This document shows positions 23,030-33,859 of a stretch of 64,000 nt of DNA, piece by piece; within the stretch, counting starts at the first letter, position 1; each line of letters begins with the position of its first letter. A program made the position numbers and the translations under genes. Source of the DNA: Undaria pinnatifida (lineage: Eukaryota; Sar; Phaeophyceae; Laminariales; Alariaceae). The notes under the pieces were generated by a model. The model was given only the letters and a program-made list of their open reading frames with translations. It was not told where the DNA came from and searched no databases. The DNA lies in contig JABAKD010000017.1 in the NCBI GenBank assembly GCA_012845835.1, positions 6,503,151-6,567,150 of the forward strand. The letters are read 5' to 3'.

Positions 23030-23290
23030 CTTTCGTAGTGCGAGACGTTTAGAACTCACTCCTTGTCGTGCCCTCTCCGACGGTTTCGTATCGTATCGTC
23101 CAGTTGATTCCGCGTGTTGTTGTTGCTGCTGCTGTTAGTTGTTACTGTTTTTGTGTTGGACGCGCTCCATCTACAAGAACAGGTGAGGAGTAAAATCTAC
23201 TGCAGCAGCAACAGCACCCGACGAGTTGAATAAAGAAGGCAGCAACGAGAAGTTTCGCGCCTGGAACGTCATCAGCACGTCTCTCCGAGG
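23030..23290 (-). repeat. Duplicated copy of the USP 5' flank
   Basis: GAACTCACTCCTTGTCG...GGTTTCGT...GTTGCTGCTGCTGTT resembles 22438-22520 (GGAACTCTCGTC...GGTTTCGT...TTTTGCTGCTGTTG), just upstream of the USP ATG. A further partial copy (GAGAAGTTTCGCGCCTGGAA) lies at about 23249. The echo pattern therefore reaches the 5' flank. Confidence 0.45.
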
Positions 23291-23324
23291 TCAGACTGCA
23301 TATTATAGATAAAAATACACTCCT

Positions 23325-23450
23325 GCTGTGAGATCGAGTATGTTGTCGAAACTCATCTTTGCAAGCTGTGTGATACTCCGATCGCGTGTATTACGGGTTG
23401 TGTGTCCTCATTCAAGATATACAGTCCGTCTGCTATACTTGGATCTAAAG
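23325..23450 (-). mobile_element. MITE-4 copy, reverse
   Basis: GAGATCGAGTATGTTGTCGAAACTCATC and GTGTGTCCTCATTC are reverse-complement matches to the landmarks of the copy at 3235-3385. Confidence 0.55.
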
Positions 23451-24139
23451 ACTGAAAGAGAAGCTGGCTCAGTGCGCGCCTCTCTGTGGCTACGTAGAGA
23501 AAAAATGCAGCATCAGACAGCAGCAGGCAGTCAGCGTGCTGGCCCCGGATCCTTGAGTGAGTCAAAACATCAAACGAAACACACTCGACAAGTCTCGTCG
23601 TGGCCACACCATAGGGTCAGTCGGCGTGAGTTCGGATTCCGCGTAGACAAGGCTACTTCGAGTCACATGTATTACAAGTATCCATCGGTCCTACGTACGT
23701 ACCTGAGGCACCGGCATTTCAGTCGGAATTCTAGCAAAACAAAGACCAAAATCTAAAGCTCGGAATCGGATTCGCATAAGAAACGGCATACATGACGATA
23801 CGGAGTTCATTGTTAGGCTATATTGAACTTTGGCATTACTTTACATACTGTACCAGCCGTACATACTACGCGTAGACTATGGATATGTCGACGTGCGAAC
23901 TATTGTCGAACAAGTCGAAGAGCTGCCCTGCCCTACCCGATTCATAGAGCCCTTGAACATATCGCAATGTCTTCATCCTACTGCAACCCTTGCCTTGGCA
24001 TGTGAAACGCTTACAAGCTAACATATGCATCTGTGGAATATACTTGATCCTGCAAGCGTGTGGACAGGTATCAAAACATGAGACCAAAACATGACACAAG
24101 GATTTTAGCCCATCGGAAGAACTGGTGCCGGCGAATGCC

Positions 24140-24480
24140 CGTACCCATGCGGGGCCGTTGTATGATACAACAAAAAGCTCGTTCTGCTATTATCATCTGC
24201 TGCTGCTGCTGCTGCGGCTGCTGTGTTCTGCTATAGGATGGTTCATGTTGAAAGCCCGAAATTCTCTCCCCACGAATGCCTCTCGCAATATCTAGTCAAA
24301 GAGAATATTTTGTATCATACTGACCCCCATGACCAGTGTAAGGGGGTAAGAGGGTCACATGGACAGCTTTCTTAATAACGGCCTCGGGGCTGTCTCTAGA
24401 AGCGAAACTCGTATCGACCGATGACAGGCCTTCAATTTTTTCAATAATATACATGATTTTTCCAAACGGGGAAAAAAAAA
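24140..24480 (-). mobile_element. Dispersed element related to 60110-60415
   Basis: In reverse orientation it shares TTGGAAAAATC, GGTCGATACGAG, GAGACAGCCC, TGATACAAAAT and GATATTGCGAG with the copy at 60110-60415. It carries a CTGCTG run near 24200. Non-coding. Confidence 0.5.
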
Positions 24481-24799
24481 ACGATTGCGCGGCATGTTGA
24501 TGCAATATTAAGCAACCGCAGAGAGAGGTGCGTTGGCTGCGCACACCTGCTGCCTGCTGGTGCGCATCCGTACGCCAGCATGCGCTCCTTGTAGTGCACC
24601 ACCCGTCGTCACGATTCCACCGATGCGAGGTGTGGCTACGACAGCCAAACAAAAAACTCGGCTTTGACAACAGCGCAGTGCACCAAATAAAAGCGTTGGA
24701 AGCTGAGGCAGGTACTATTCGGCGCCGTAGACGAGGGGCACCCGGAAAGACACCTCGTGCAAGTATCAGCCAGGGTCGGAAGGGTTCGTAGGTGTGCGG

Positions 24800-24936
24800 G
24801 GCACACTAGCGATTTTAAAACCAGGTACCGCCGACTTCACGCGTTACTTGGAAAAACGGGTGCTGACTTGGAGAAGTTGAAGCAACAGCACGGCGGGGCG
24901 GAAGGCTTGAAGCTCGTCGATAAAATGGTGGCCAAA
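24800..24936 (+). other. Exon-like open stretch, unrecognised
   Basis: Reading from about 24800 the frame gives FKTRYRRLHALLGKTGADL followed by EKLKQQHGG and LVDKMVAKCK, then a GT (AAG|GTCCAC). This looks like ordinary protein composition (charged, amphipathic) rather than repeat. There is an AG before it (ACCAG|GTACC), but no partner exons were found. It could be a gene fragment, a transposon-derived piece or chance. Confidence 0.25.
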
Positions 24937-25118
24937 TGCAAGGTCCACCATAACGATGATTGCAGACATGGAGGTGACGTTTCTCAACACGAATTGATTC
25001 GCACGGTTGGTCCAGTATGTGCTTCAGGGATGTGCCATTGTCAAGTCGGGGGATGGAGGGAGGTGTTACCCTCGGCAACAAGAGGCAAGAACTCACAAGG
25101 TTCGTGGTTGGCCGTCGG

Positions 25119-25215
25119 GCCGTTGTGATCGAACAGCCTGTGTTATGCCTCTTTCGGACTGAGCTGTTGGGCCGTTGTGGTCGAACAGCCTGTGTTATGC
25201 CTCTTTTGCACTGAG
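25119..25215. repeat. Twofold direct repeat
   Basis: GAACAGCCTGTGTTATGCCT recurs 62 bp apart, each preceded by GGGCCGTTGTG and followed by CTTT and an ACTGAG. Confidence 0.7.
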
Positions 25216-25914
25216 AAGTGAGATTGTACAGCAGCATATGCCACGACTTTTGCTGCCATTTTGCATTAGTGTGTGTACTTGTGGTGTGACGGCGGGGTGC
25301 TTTCTTTGTTGTGACCTTCGCTCAGCTTTGGCCTATCAATGCCCACGTGCTCTGTTGTTTCTGAGATGCAGAGACGTCGGTTCTCACCCCGGGGTCAGCC
25401 TAAAGAACGGACAAAAAAAGGGAGGAAAATAATATTTTCAGTGCATACTCTATAATATTCACGGATATGTTATATGCATCAATAGTTTGCGCCACGACAA
25501 CAGGTCGTCCCACATTGGGTCATGGCACCTTGTTTTTCTCCACCCGGTGTCAGGTTCAACATCCAATGCGCCAAACATTTCGTTGGGCAGAGAATTGAGG
25601 TGTTCAGTGATTCGGTAATTACTAGTAATTGCACATTCGTCCCAGATCCGTCGATTTTGAGGTTGCTTCTTTCTTGGGATCCCGAACAACCGATCATTTT
25701 TTTTTTTTTTGCGACCCGGTTGCAGGTACTCCAAGGCATGCCTGCAGATTTTTACGCGCAAAAAACCGAATGTCTGACCCGCCTATGTTCAAAATTAAGC
25801 AGAATGTAGCGAAAAAACTGGATACAAGGCATTTGAAGGAAATGGCGTATCTTACTCGCTTTTACGCACAAAAATCCAAAAGTCCACGCCGTTATGAAGA
25901 GATAGACCCTGAAA

Positions 25915-26119
25915 GTTTGCACACGTGTTCTACATGCCCATTCCGAGGCCTGACCTCCGTTGTTGTTGTTTTTCTTGTTTTCGCCGAAAATGCTTGGTCT
26001 AAGGTGGTCCAGATGTTTCCAAAAAATCTTGACTAACGAAAAATCAGGCAAAAAAACAAAGCAACCCCCCCGCCCCGACAGGTGAGGTTTTCGCAACGGC
26101 ATGTAGAACACGTGTGCAA
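25915..26119. mobile_element. MITE-7 with a perfect 23-bp inverted end
   Basis: The left end TTTGCACACGTGTTCTACAT (then GCC) is matched exactly in reverse at the right end (GGC then ATGTAGAACACGTGTGCAAA). It is about 205 bp with no coding. A diverged copy lies at 59945-60080 (TTTTGCACACGCCTTCTATG). Confidence 0.75.
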
Positions 26120-26139
26120 AAACTCCAGGGCTGTTCATG

Positions 26140-26700
26140 GGTCAGGTCAAATCTCACGGGTCGGGTCCCGACCAGACCCGACCCGCGAAAATTTCGAGAC
26201 GCGTGCTACGATAGAGGTGCCTCCACTTTTTCTGAGGTTCCTCAATTTGGGAGCTTGAGATCTTCCCCATTAACTGAGTTGGAAAAAAAAAAAACTGCTA
26301 ACGGACAAAAATATCCCATGGCCTAGGTACACCACGAGAATCATGCAAAATACTGTCATATTCCCGACGATTTTGGGCTAAGGAGCCCCGTCATTCAGAA
26401 ACCATTTCAGACGAAAAGTGCTACCCCTACGGTGGCATGAGTCTTGAAACCGACCTGACTCGACCCGAACCCGCAAGATTTGGAAGCCCTCTGACACGAC
26501 CCGATCCAACCCGCGATATTTTAATACACCTTGACACGACCCGACCCGACCCGTGAGATTGGAAAATCTCCCGCCCCAACCAGACCCGACCCGCGAGTTT
26601 TGAAACCCTGTTGACCCGACCCGATCCGCCACACTCGAGTAACCCGTGAGGTGCGGGTTTCATGCGGGTCGGGTCGACTGGACCCGTCTCACGGTCAAAG
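26140..26700. repeat. GACCC minisatellite, copy 2, interrupted by MITE-1
   Basis: Units of about 45-55 bp have the shape GACCCGACCCGCGAGATTTTGAAACCC with CTCCTG spacers. The array begins at about 26140, is broken by a MITE-1 (26204-26437), and resumes to about 26700. Confidence 0.75.
26204..26437 (+). mobile_element. MITE-1 copy
   Basis: Ends TGCTACGATAGAGGTGCC and GTGCTACCCCTACGGTGGCA are inverted to each other. Inner landmarks are CCTCAATTTGGGAGCTT, ATGGCCTAGGTACAC and GGAGCCCCGTCATTCAGAAA. It is 234 bp and non-coding. Sister copies: 40491-40747, 48652-48893, 62256-62496 (reverse) and others. Confidence 0.8.
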
Positions 26701-27459
26701 TCGAAACGTCACGGGTCAAAACATGTCTGGATATATACCTTGATCGGTTGGTTGGTTCTTGGTCCCTCGCACTTTTCCCAGAATGTCGTGCTCTGTTTTT
26801 TTTACCGCTTTTGTTTGCAGCATTTTGTGGTGTGCATGCGAAAAATGAGAAAGAGAGACAACATCCATTTGCAGTGCCCGTAGCGCTAGACCCTCGGGTC
26901 GACCCGGCAGCTCTAACCCGATGGCTTCTGCTTCCCCCCCGACGAGCGAGTTAGCTACGCAGTCTCCGGCCCCGGCAAGCAGCCCAGTTGAACCGCCTCC
27001 GGCACGCAACCCCCAACTGGGGCGGTGGATTTATCAGCTGGGGCTGCGATCCGCGAGGATCCGGAGTTTGCTGCTGCCGCCGCCGCTGCTGCTTCGACGA
27101 CTGCTCTTCGCCTTTTTACGTTAGGTCATATTTCGTACAGGCATCACATGATCATTCTTATCGGGTATTCAACGTGTACGAACGTCGTACATGGGTTCTT
27201 ATTACACTGTAACGTGGTGTCTTTATTGTTGTACCCTGCAAGAAGAGTGTGTGGCCTGGCTTTTGGTAGAGGACTTGGATGGATGGCAATATACCAGAAT
27301 ACCTGAATAATACCAACGGCTTCATCCGATACGTGATTCGCGTAATACCTCATGCATGGTACGAGAAGTTATTGCTTGATGTGGTTGTTCTGGACGCTAT
27401 GACAACACACGATCGGACTATCGGTACGAGAGAGGCTTTCGGGCAGGAAGCGGTAAGTT

Positions 27460-27760
27460 TTGTGTCATTTTCGGACCCGCGGGTCGGATCCTCGAGTCCG
27501 GCCCGCGGGGCGCCGGCACGACAAGGGCCCTCAGGCAGCTGTACGTTTTGAAAAGGCGAATCCGCAAAGCCAGATGCGCGGGTTCGACCCGCGTGTCAGC
27601 AAAAAACAACCCGCGGGTCATGGTGGCTTGACCCGCATGTGGCCCGTATCTTGCGGGTCATGACCCGACCCGACCCGCGAGATTTCCAGACCCGACCCGA
27701 CCCGCGACATTTTGAAAACCTCCTGACCCGACCCGCGAGTGGGGTCATGACTCGTGTACG
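27460..27760. repeat. GACCC minisatellite, copy 3
   Basis: GACCCGACCCGACCCGCGAGATTTCC units, densest at 27655-27745, preceded by CGGGTC-rich degenerate sequence. An isolated strong open frame in this area is repeat-driven. Confidence 0.65.
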
Positions 27761-28804
27761 AGTAAAGCCCTGAACATTTCACGGTCTGAATCGAAAAACA
27801 GCGTGGACATTCGCCCGGGAATACATTTCCGCCTTTTAGCTTGAACCAACCTATACGGACCTTTGACCACGGAACCGCTACGCACGTATACCGCGAGGAT
27901 GAAGAGTCCCACGGGCACTTGGCCTTCTAGATGCCGAGGGTCGACGGAGTGAAGAACACGCACATCTACACTCAGCTGCTCAGCTGGATCTGCATGATAC
28001 TACCGGTGGTTCTATGCTACGAGTATGAGCACAGCACGAGCACGGCAGTAGGAGAATCATACTACCCTTGCACAACACCGGCATACTAGGGAAACATACA
28101 AGTGCTGGTCTCCCATAGTATGACCGATCTTTGGACAAGGCAAGCGGGGAAGACGTCCACCCGAAAGCGGGGGGGGTACGATTTTGAAGCATTGCACGTA
28201 TTCGGAATTCCTGGGTTGCGTCCTGCCTCCCGCTCGACGGCGGCAGGGAGATTGACTCGCAACAACACTTGTCAGTGCTTAGGTAGGGGGCAACGCACAA
28301 GTATCCCCGAAAGCTGCGCTCTTTTCAGCTCGTACAGGTACCATGGGTGCTACCAGGTCTATGTCACCTATACGGCGGTCGCGCCTGTTGTGCACATGTG
28401 AGAAGCAACGACAGATTTTGATGTTTGTCCGAGAACTACATTTCAGAATTGCTCTCTTGCCTTCCCCTCCCAGCCTGGCTACCCTACACAACAATACCTC
28501 TAAATTACTCTCCATGCCCCACCGTCCTCCTTGCGCGATTGATCCAATTGGATCCATGACGTCACTCACCCCTATGTTGTAGCAAACGTTGATGGACGCA
28601 GCGACAGCAGTAGCAGCACAGCTGGCAGAAAGAGCGGCGGTGGAAATTTTTGGTTTAGGAAAAATCCCGGTTGGAGAAGGCCGAAGAAGTGTTGGAACTC
28701 CCTACTGAAGGTTGGACCGCATTTTTCCGTGGTCTGTGCAGCTACTGCTGCTTGTGAGACTGTGGGCTGCCTTGCCTCGTAGAAGCCAACCGAGCATATC
28801 TGCC

Positions 28805-31800
28805 ATGCCGAAGGGGAGGAAGCGCGCTATCAAGGCCGCAATGGCGGACGAAGTGGAGGTGAGTCGCCCTCGCTTGTAGTAGCATTCAATCTTGACACAA
28901 AACGTCAAATCAAACCCTCTCAGCAAATTGTGTCCACCAAACAAGGAAGGCCTCTGTTGCCCAGGGTGCTGCTTGCATAGCACTACGAAGCGCAGCAGCA
29001 GAGACGGCAGCAGTAAGAGCAGCAGATGGGTTTCAAACCTGGTTATGTGGTTGGGTGATGTGTTGTTGCTGTAGAGGGGCATTACTTATTTTTGTCCTTG
29101 CTTCAGGCTGTATGTACTGTACGCAGGCCGCCGGTGTATGGTATCATACCAGGTGTGCAGCTGCAGGCAGCAGTGCGCTCACTGACAGCAGCAACGGCAG
29201 CAGCGGCAGCAGCAAGTCGATTCGAATCCTGGTTGAGCAATGAAGCAATGCCTTGTCGTTGAGGAGGCAGAACATTCTTTGGTTTTCGTCCCCTTGCAGA
29301 CTTCATCTAGACTGCTGCTTTGTTTGGAAATCAGAGGGAAAACTTGTCGCAAAAAATGACGAGTATAACTCGGGGTGGAGGGTAAAAGGGTGTAGATTGC
29401 AGGAGGGCGTCGCGGTTACGGTTGGGAATAGGATTGATTCATGAGCTCGTCGTATCGGCCCTCCGGCGACATCAACACCCTGCGTCGCGGTGGGGGCGGG
29501 GTTATGAGTTGTGGGTCGGAGTTGGGGGTAGTACTGGCGTATGTGGCCATACGACCTGGCGTGGTCGCAGAGGCTGGCGCTGGCAGCAATTAAGCCAACC
29601 GAAGGAGCGTGCAAGATGCACGAGGAAGAAATATATTGATGTTTTAACGGGCGCTTTCGGCCCAGGATAACAAACACTTGGGAACATTAGACTGTAACGA
29701 AGACCACTGATAGGGACAGCTTACGCTGTACCTACAATGGGATCCGAAGGGTCCGAGGACCAACGCCCGAATGGGTAGGGTGGACCGTAACTGGACCAAG
29801 TCCGGCGGAAGGCTATCTCCCATGGCCAGGGGTTTTGTTAGTGGGTGAGCTTGCGCAAGTCCCACACTACCCGGAAATATGACATTCCGGGTGGCTATCT
29901 CCACCGAACCTGACCCTCAGGGGACAGGCCGGGTCGACATACACACGCACCCGTATACAACGGCAGCTTGCGCTGCCGGGGTTGTAACGAAGACCACTGA
30001 TAGGGACAGCTTACGCTATACCTACAATGGGACTCGAAGGGTGCGCCAGCTAGCGTTGGGCTGCGAAAGCAACTGAGTTAAATCGACATACGACGCGTAT
30101 GAAAATACGTGGAAGTGTGGTGACGTAAAGCTTTATTTTTCCCCATCCACCGGAGGATGAAAAAAAAAGACTGTTTTGTCCAGAGTTCAGGAGACACTAA
30201 AAACCGACGAGAAAGAATAGAAGGATGAGAGACGAGTGAATGGAGTGGGGAAACTCGCATCATCCGTCTCAGCGTCCAAAGCACTAATCCTTGCAGAATC
30301 CTCTGATTTCGAGAACTCGACTACCTGGTACGATACGATCTTCTCGAAAAATACAGCAGTAGTCGAACAAGTGGTAATCCCGCCGCTTTTCTAGATCATT
30401 CCTTCCAAGAAAGTTCCGGCTCAGTTGTGACGCTGTAACTTCCATACTCTATTTTGTAGCTACGACTACGAGTACAGCAATGAAAGTCATTCAATGCTGC
30501 TGAACATTGCCTCGAATTAGGTGGTAGTCTAAAACCCCTTTCCTCATTAGACATGGGTGAAGGGTCGGTGTGGATGTGAGGCTGTGGGCGGAGGTTGCCG
30601 TGGGGGTCGGGGAGAGAGTTACGGCGGTGGGGTGTCGGGGTCGCGGGTAAGGGTTAAGGGGATGAGGACGGAGGGGTTAATGATGGGGCCGGGGGTAGGG
30701 TAGGAGTCGGGGTGGGGGTGGCCTTGGGCTTTAGTGGTGTGAGTAGGGTCGGCGTTGCAGGTGGGGGTGGGCCATGAGCTCTTCGCCATCGAGAATCCTG
30801 GGCCGGAAATAAAGGAAGCGCGGCGGGGGCAGGGTTGGGCCGGTGCTAGTGGGAGGTCTATATTATAAAGAAAAAAAAATCCGAAGATCACAGCCAAAGT
30901 TTATCTTGACGATCGGGTACGATATTGTCCCAATTGCATAGATCCGTTTTTTTAATTTTCCAATTTCCCGGAAAAAATAGATCCCTCGCGGCAATCTGGG
31001 CTAACATCTGCTGTAGAATTTCTAAAGGAGATCCTGGATTAGACTCGGCGTGGTTTCGTGTGCGCCACACGCTTCGTTCGCCGAAATCAACGACAGCGTC
31101 GTGAACTCTGAATGTGACGAGCTCGGTAGGGGCTCCGACCTTTCCTTGGTGTACAGTAGTGCCCACTCTACGGCCGTTGAATTGTGGCGGGCGCCGACCA
31201 GGCTTCTACATTTGGCGGCTGATGTGTAGAAAACTGAGACACGAACTCTCTCGTCTCCCAACGGGCAAAAAACAAATAATATTGACCGGATTTGACTGAA
31301 GACCACAGGACAACACAAACAACCTCTCACGCCCTACTGCACGTATCAAGACGAACTACTTCAGCGCTGTCACCTACACTCATGTGACCTTGTCCGGAAC
31401 GAAGAGCAGTGACCATGGGTTGTCTCTATCTCGAGATCGAATGTCAATCGTGTTTGGTGGACAATGTTGATCGAGGCTTGATGAAAACTTGACAAATTGA
31501 CAAATTGAGCCACATGACCAAAGGCGGAGCCAGAAAAAGAATCGTTTATTCGTTTTTTCCCCATAGCGATCGTAATGGACATCTTTCAGCAAATATAAAA
31601 AAAAAAACATATTTGGAAACTTACAAAAAATTGGTGAAACTATCGGTTTTCCATTGGCACCGGCCTTACACGACCTTTTGGTTTTTGAAGAGCGGCCTGG
31701 CCAACCCTCAAGGGTAAGCGATCTGCAGTAAGTACACGTTGCCCAACCTCGACCGCCTCCCCGGACCCCTAACCTCAAATCCTCACCCCCCCCCCCCCTC

Positions 31801-33823
31801 CTCCCTCTCCAATCCTCCAATGCGAACCCCCACGCAGGACCCAGACGCCACCGGAGGGCCGGAGGACGATGAGTTCATGATGGAGTTGGAGGCTGCTAGG
31901 GCGGCCATGGAGGAGCAGACGGCAAGACGGGAGGCGTTGCGGAAGGGGGAGGAGGGGGAGGGGGGTGAGGAAGCCGAGGGGGGGCGGGGGCGCGGGGCGG
32001 GGGTGGCGGTGGCTTCGGTGGGATCGTACAACAAGGTACGTAGGGATACAGGCAGGGATACATTGCGAAGGCGGCATGAGGAGGCCGAAGGGCGGCGAGG
32101 GGGGCGGGGGGGGGGGGCTTGCAGTGACTTCGCTTGGATCGTACAGCGTGGTACATGGGGAAAGGTAGCAGTGTTTTGTTGACGGAAATAGGAGGGGAGG
32201 AGGGGGGGGGATAAGGAGGCCGGAGGCGTGCGTGGTGACGTCGTTGCTTGGATCGTACCATAGGGTGCATAGGAATACAGAGGCAGCTAGCGGTGTTTGG
32301 TGCTAGTAATTCGGCTCATATTGTAGCCTATCGATTCCGATTTTCTTGCGTAAGCTTTTTTGTACTATACACCCTTGTGGGACTTGATGGAATACCTACA
32401 GCGTCGAAACACCTCGACGAATGCAAGCACCAGCCCAACGAAGTAGCCCGGGCTGTCGGCGAGAGGAGTGCAGTGGAACTGCAGTCTTCCGACCTGTATG
32501 AAGCGTGTTCGTCGTTGCTTTTCTTGCACTGCCGCGCTCGTGTTCCAAGAGTCTTGCCGTGGTCGCACTCGTTGTCTTTTTGGTCGCTCCCACGCGTTCC
32601 CTTGTTAGTGGGCATCTTGTCAGACGGGATACCGGCGCTTACGTGGAACCCCGCACTGTAGTGCGTACACGTAAAAGAGGTCGTGACAAGCGCACTAAAC
32701 TGGAGCCCCGCATCAGAGGTTACCGCGCTATCGTGGGACCACGAGTACTATTCACATGGGGGTAAAAAAAAAAGCTTTATTTTTCCCCATCCGCCGGAGG
32801 ATAAAATAAAATAAAAAAAAAAGTTAAAAAAGGGTGAATAGTGGCTACTATCATGTGTTTTTGTGTTTCCTTCGCTTCTCCGTAAATGTTTTTATGTAAT
32901 ACAAACGGTAAGAGGTGGCATCAGTTTTTTTTTGCTCCTCATATGTAGAGCTCTCCAACGCATCCCTCCATTGGCTGCAAGGAAAATACAAGCGAAATCC
33001 GATTGTTACTCCAACAGCCTAGGTATAGACAGTAAGACATAGCGATGGGTACTACGTGTAAAATATACGGGGTAGTCTTCCCTGGGTAGCAAGCGGTATG
33101 GTCGGTTTTCAGGCGCGAGTAGTGAGACGTATGCACCAGTATGGACCTGGCACATCATAGGCTGACTCCCGAATTCACTTTTATATGTTTCTGGTGGAGA
33201 CATGAATTGCGTCAGCTGTGATATATGCGTGTACCACCTTTGGTTCGTTTGTGTTTTTTTTTCTCTCTGGGGTATTTCTCAGCTCCAGAGTGACTGGAGC
33301 CTGTCCTGAGACCACGGACTTGATTATGCGAGTTAATGTGAGAACAACAACACTATTAATAGTAACAACACCACACCACCACCAACAACAACAAATAACA
33401 ACGGGTTTCCAGTTGTAAAGGCGTTGAAAATTCCTTAGTTGAGGACCCTTGTCAGACATATATTGGTTTGGCTGAAACTGCTACCTCTATATGGTGCAGG
33501 ACACCTGCTCAGAACACGAGCAATGAGACTGTATCCGGTCGCCCCGGTGGCGTATCAGGTTATCCTCGAGCCTGGTATAGGTCAGTTTCGTGAGTTCGAG
33601 CCCCGCCGAGTGCATACTCGTATAAATTCGTTGGGACTTTTTCTTGTGGACAAATTGACTTGCGGAAAGCGCGAGAGCGTGAGTTAGCAACATTCGATGA
33701 ACAATCGACGAGCAGTGGGATTGCTGAACCCTATGCGCGATAAAAATTGAAGGCAAGAACCGGGGAGGAGAAGGGATGACACCTGTGACCACGGCTTGTC
33801 CAGAAGCTGGAAAGTGAAAGTGT

Positions 33824-33859
<36 letters not shown>

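Larger units (their letters stand above)
22392..28804. other. Shared upstream region of USP and EBP2 (head to head)
   Basis: This spacer holds both 5' flanks. No TATA box is clear at either start. Contents are a tandem copy of the USP 5' flank (about 23030-23290), MITE-6 (22650-23000), MITE-4 (23325-23450), two inverted-repeat elements (24140-24480, 25915-26119), a putative exon-like frame near 24800-24935, a 66-bp tandem repeat (25119-25215), MITE-1 (26204-26437), the GACCC arrays, and unassigned sequence at 27760-28804. Confidence 0.55.

Noticed and set aside
26921-27124. 67-codon frame starting MASASPPTSELATQSPAP
   Set aside because: Reasonable composition at first, but it sits in CGGGTC-rich minisatellite surroundings, with no splice partners and no recognised domain.
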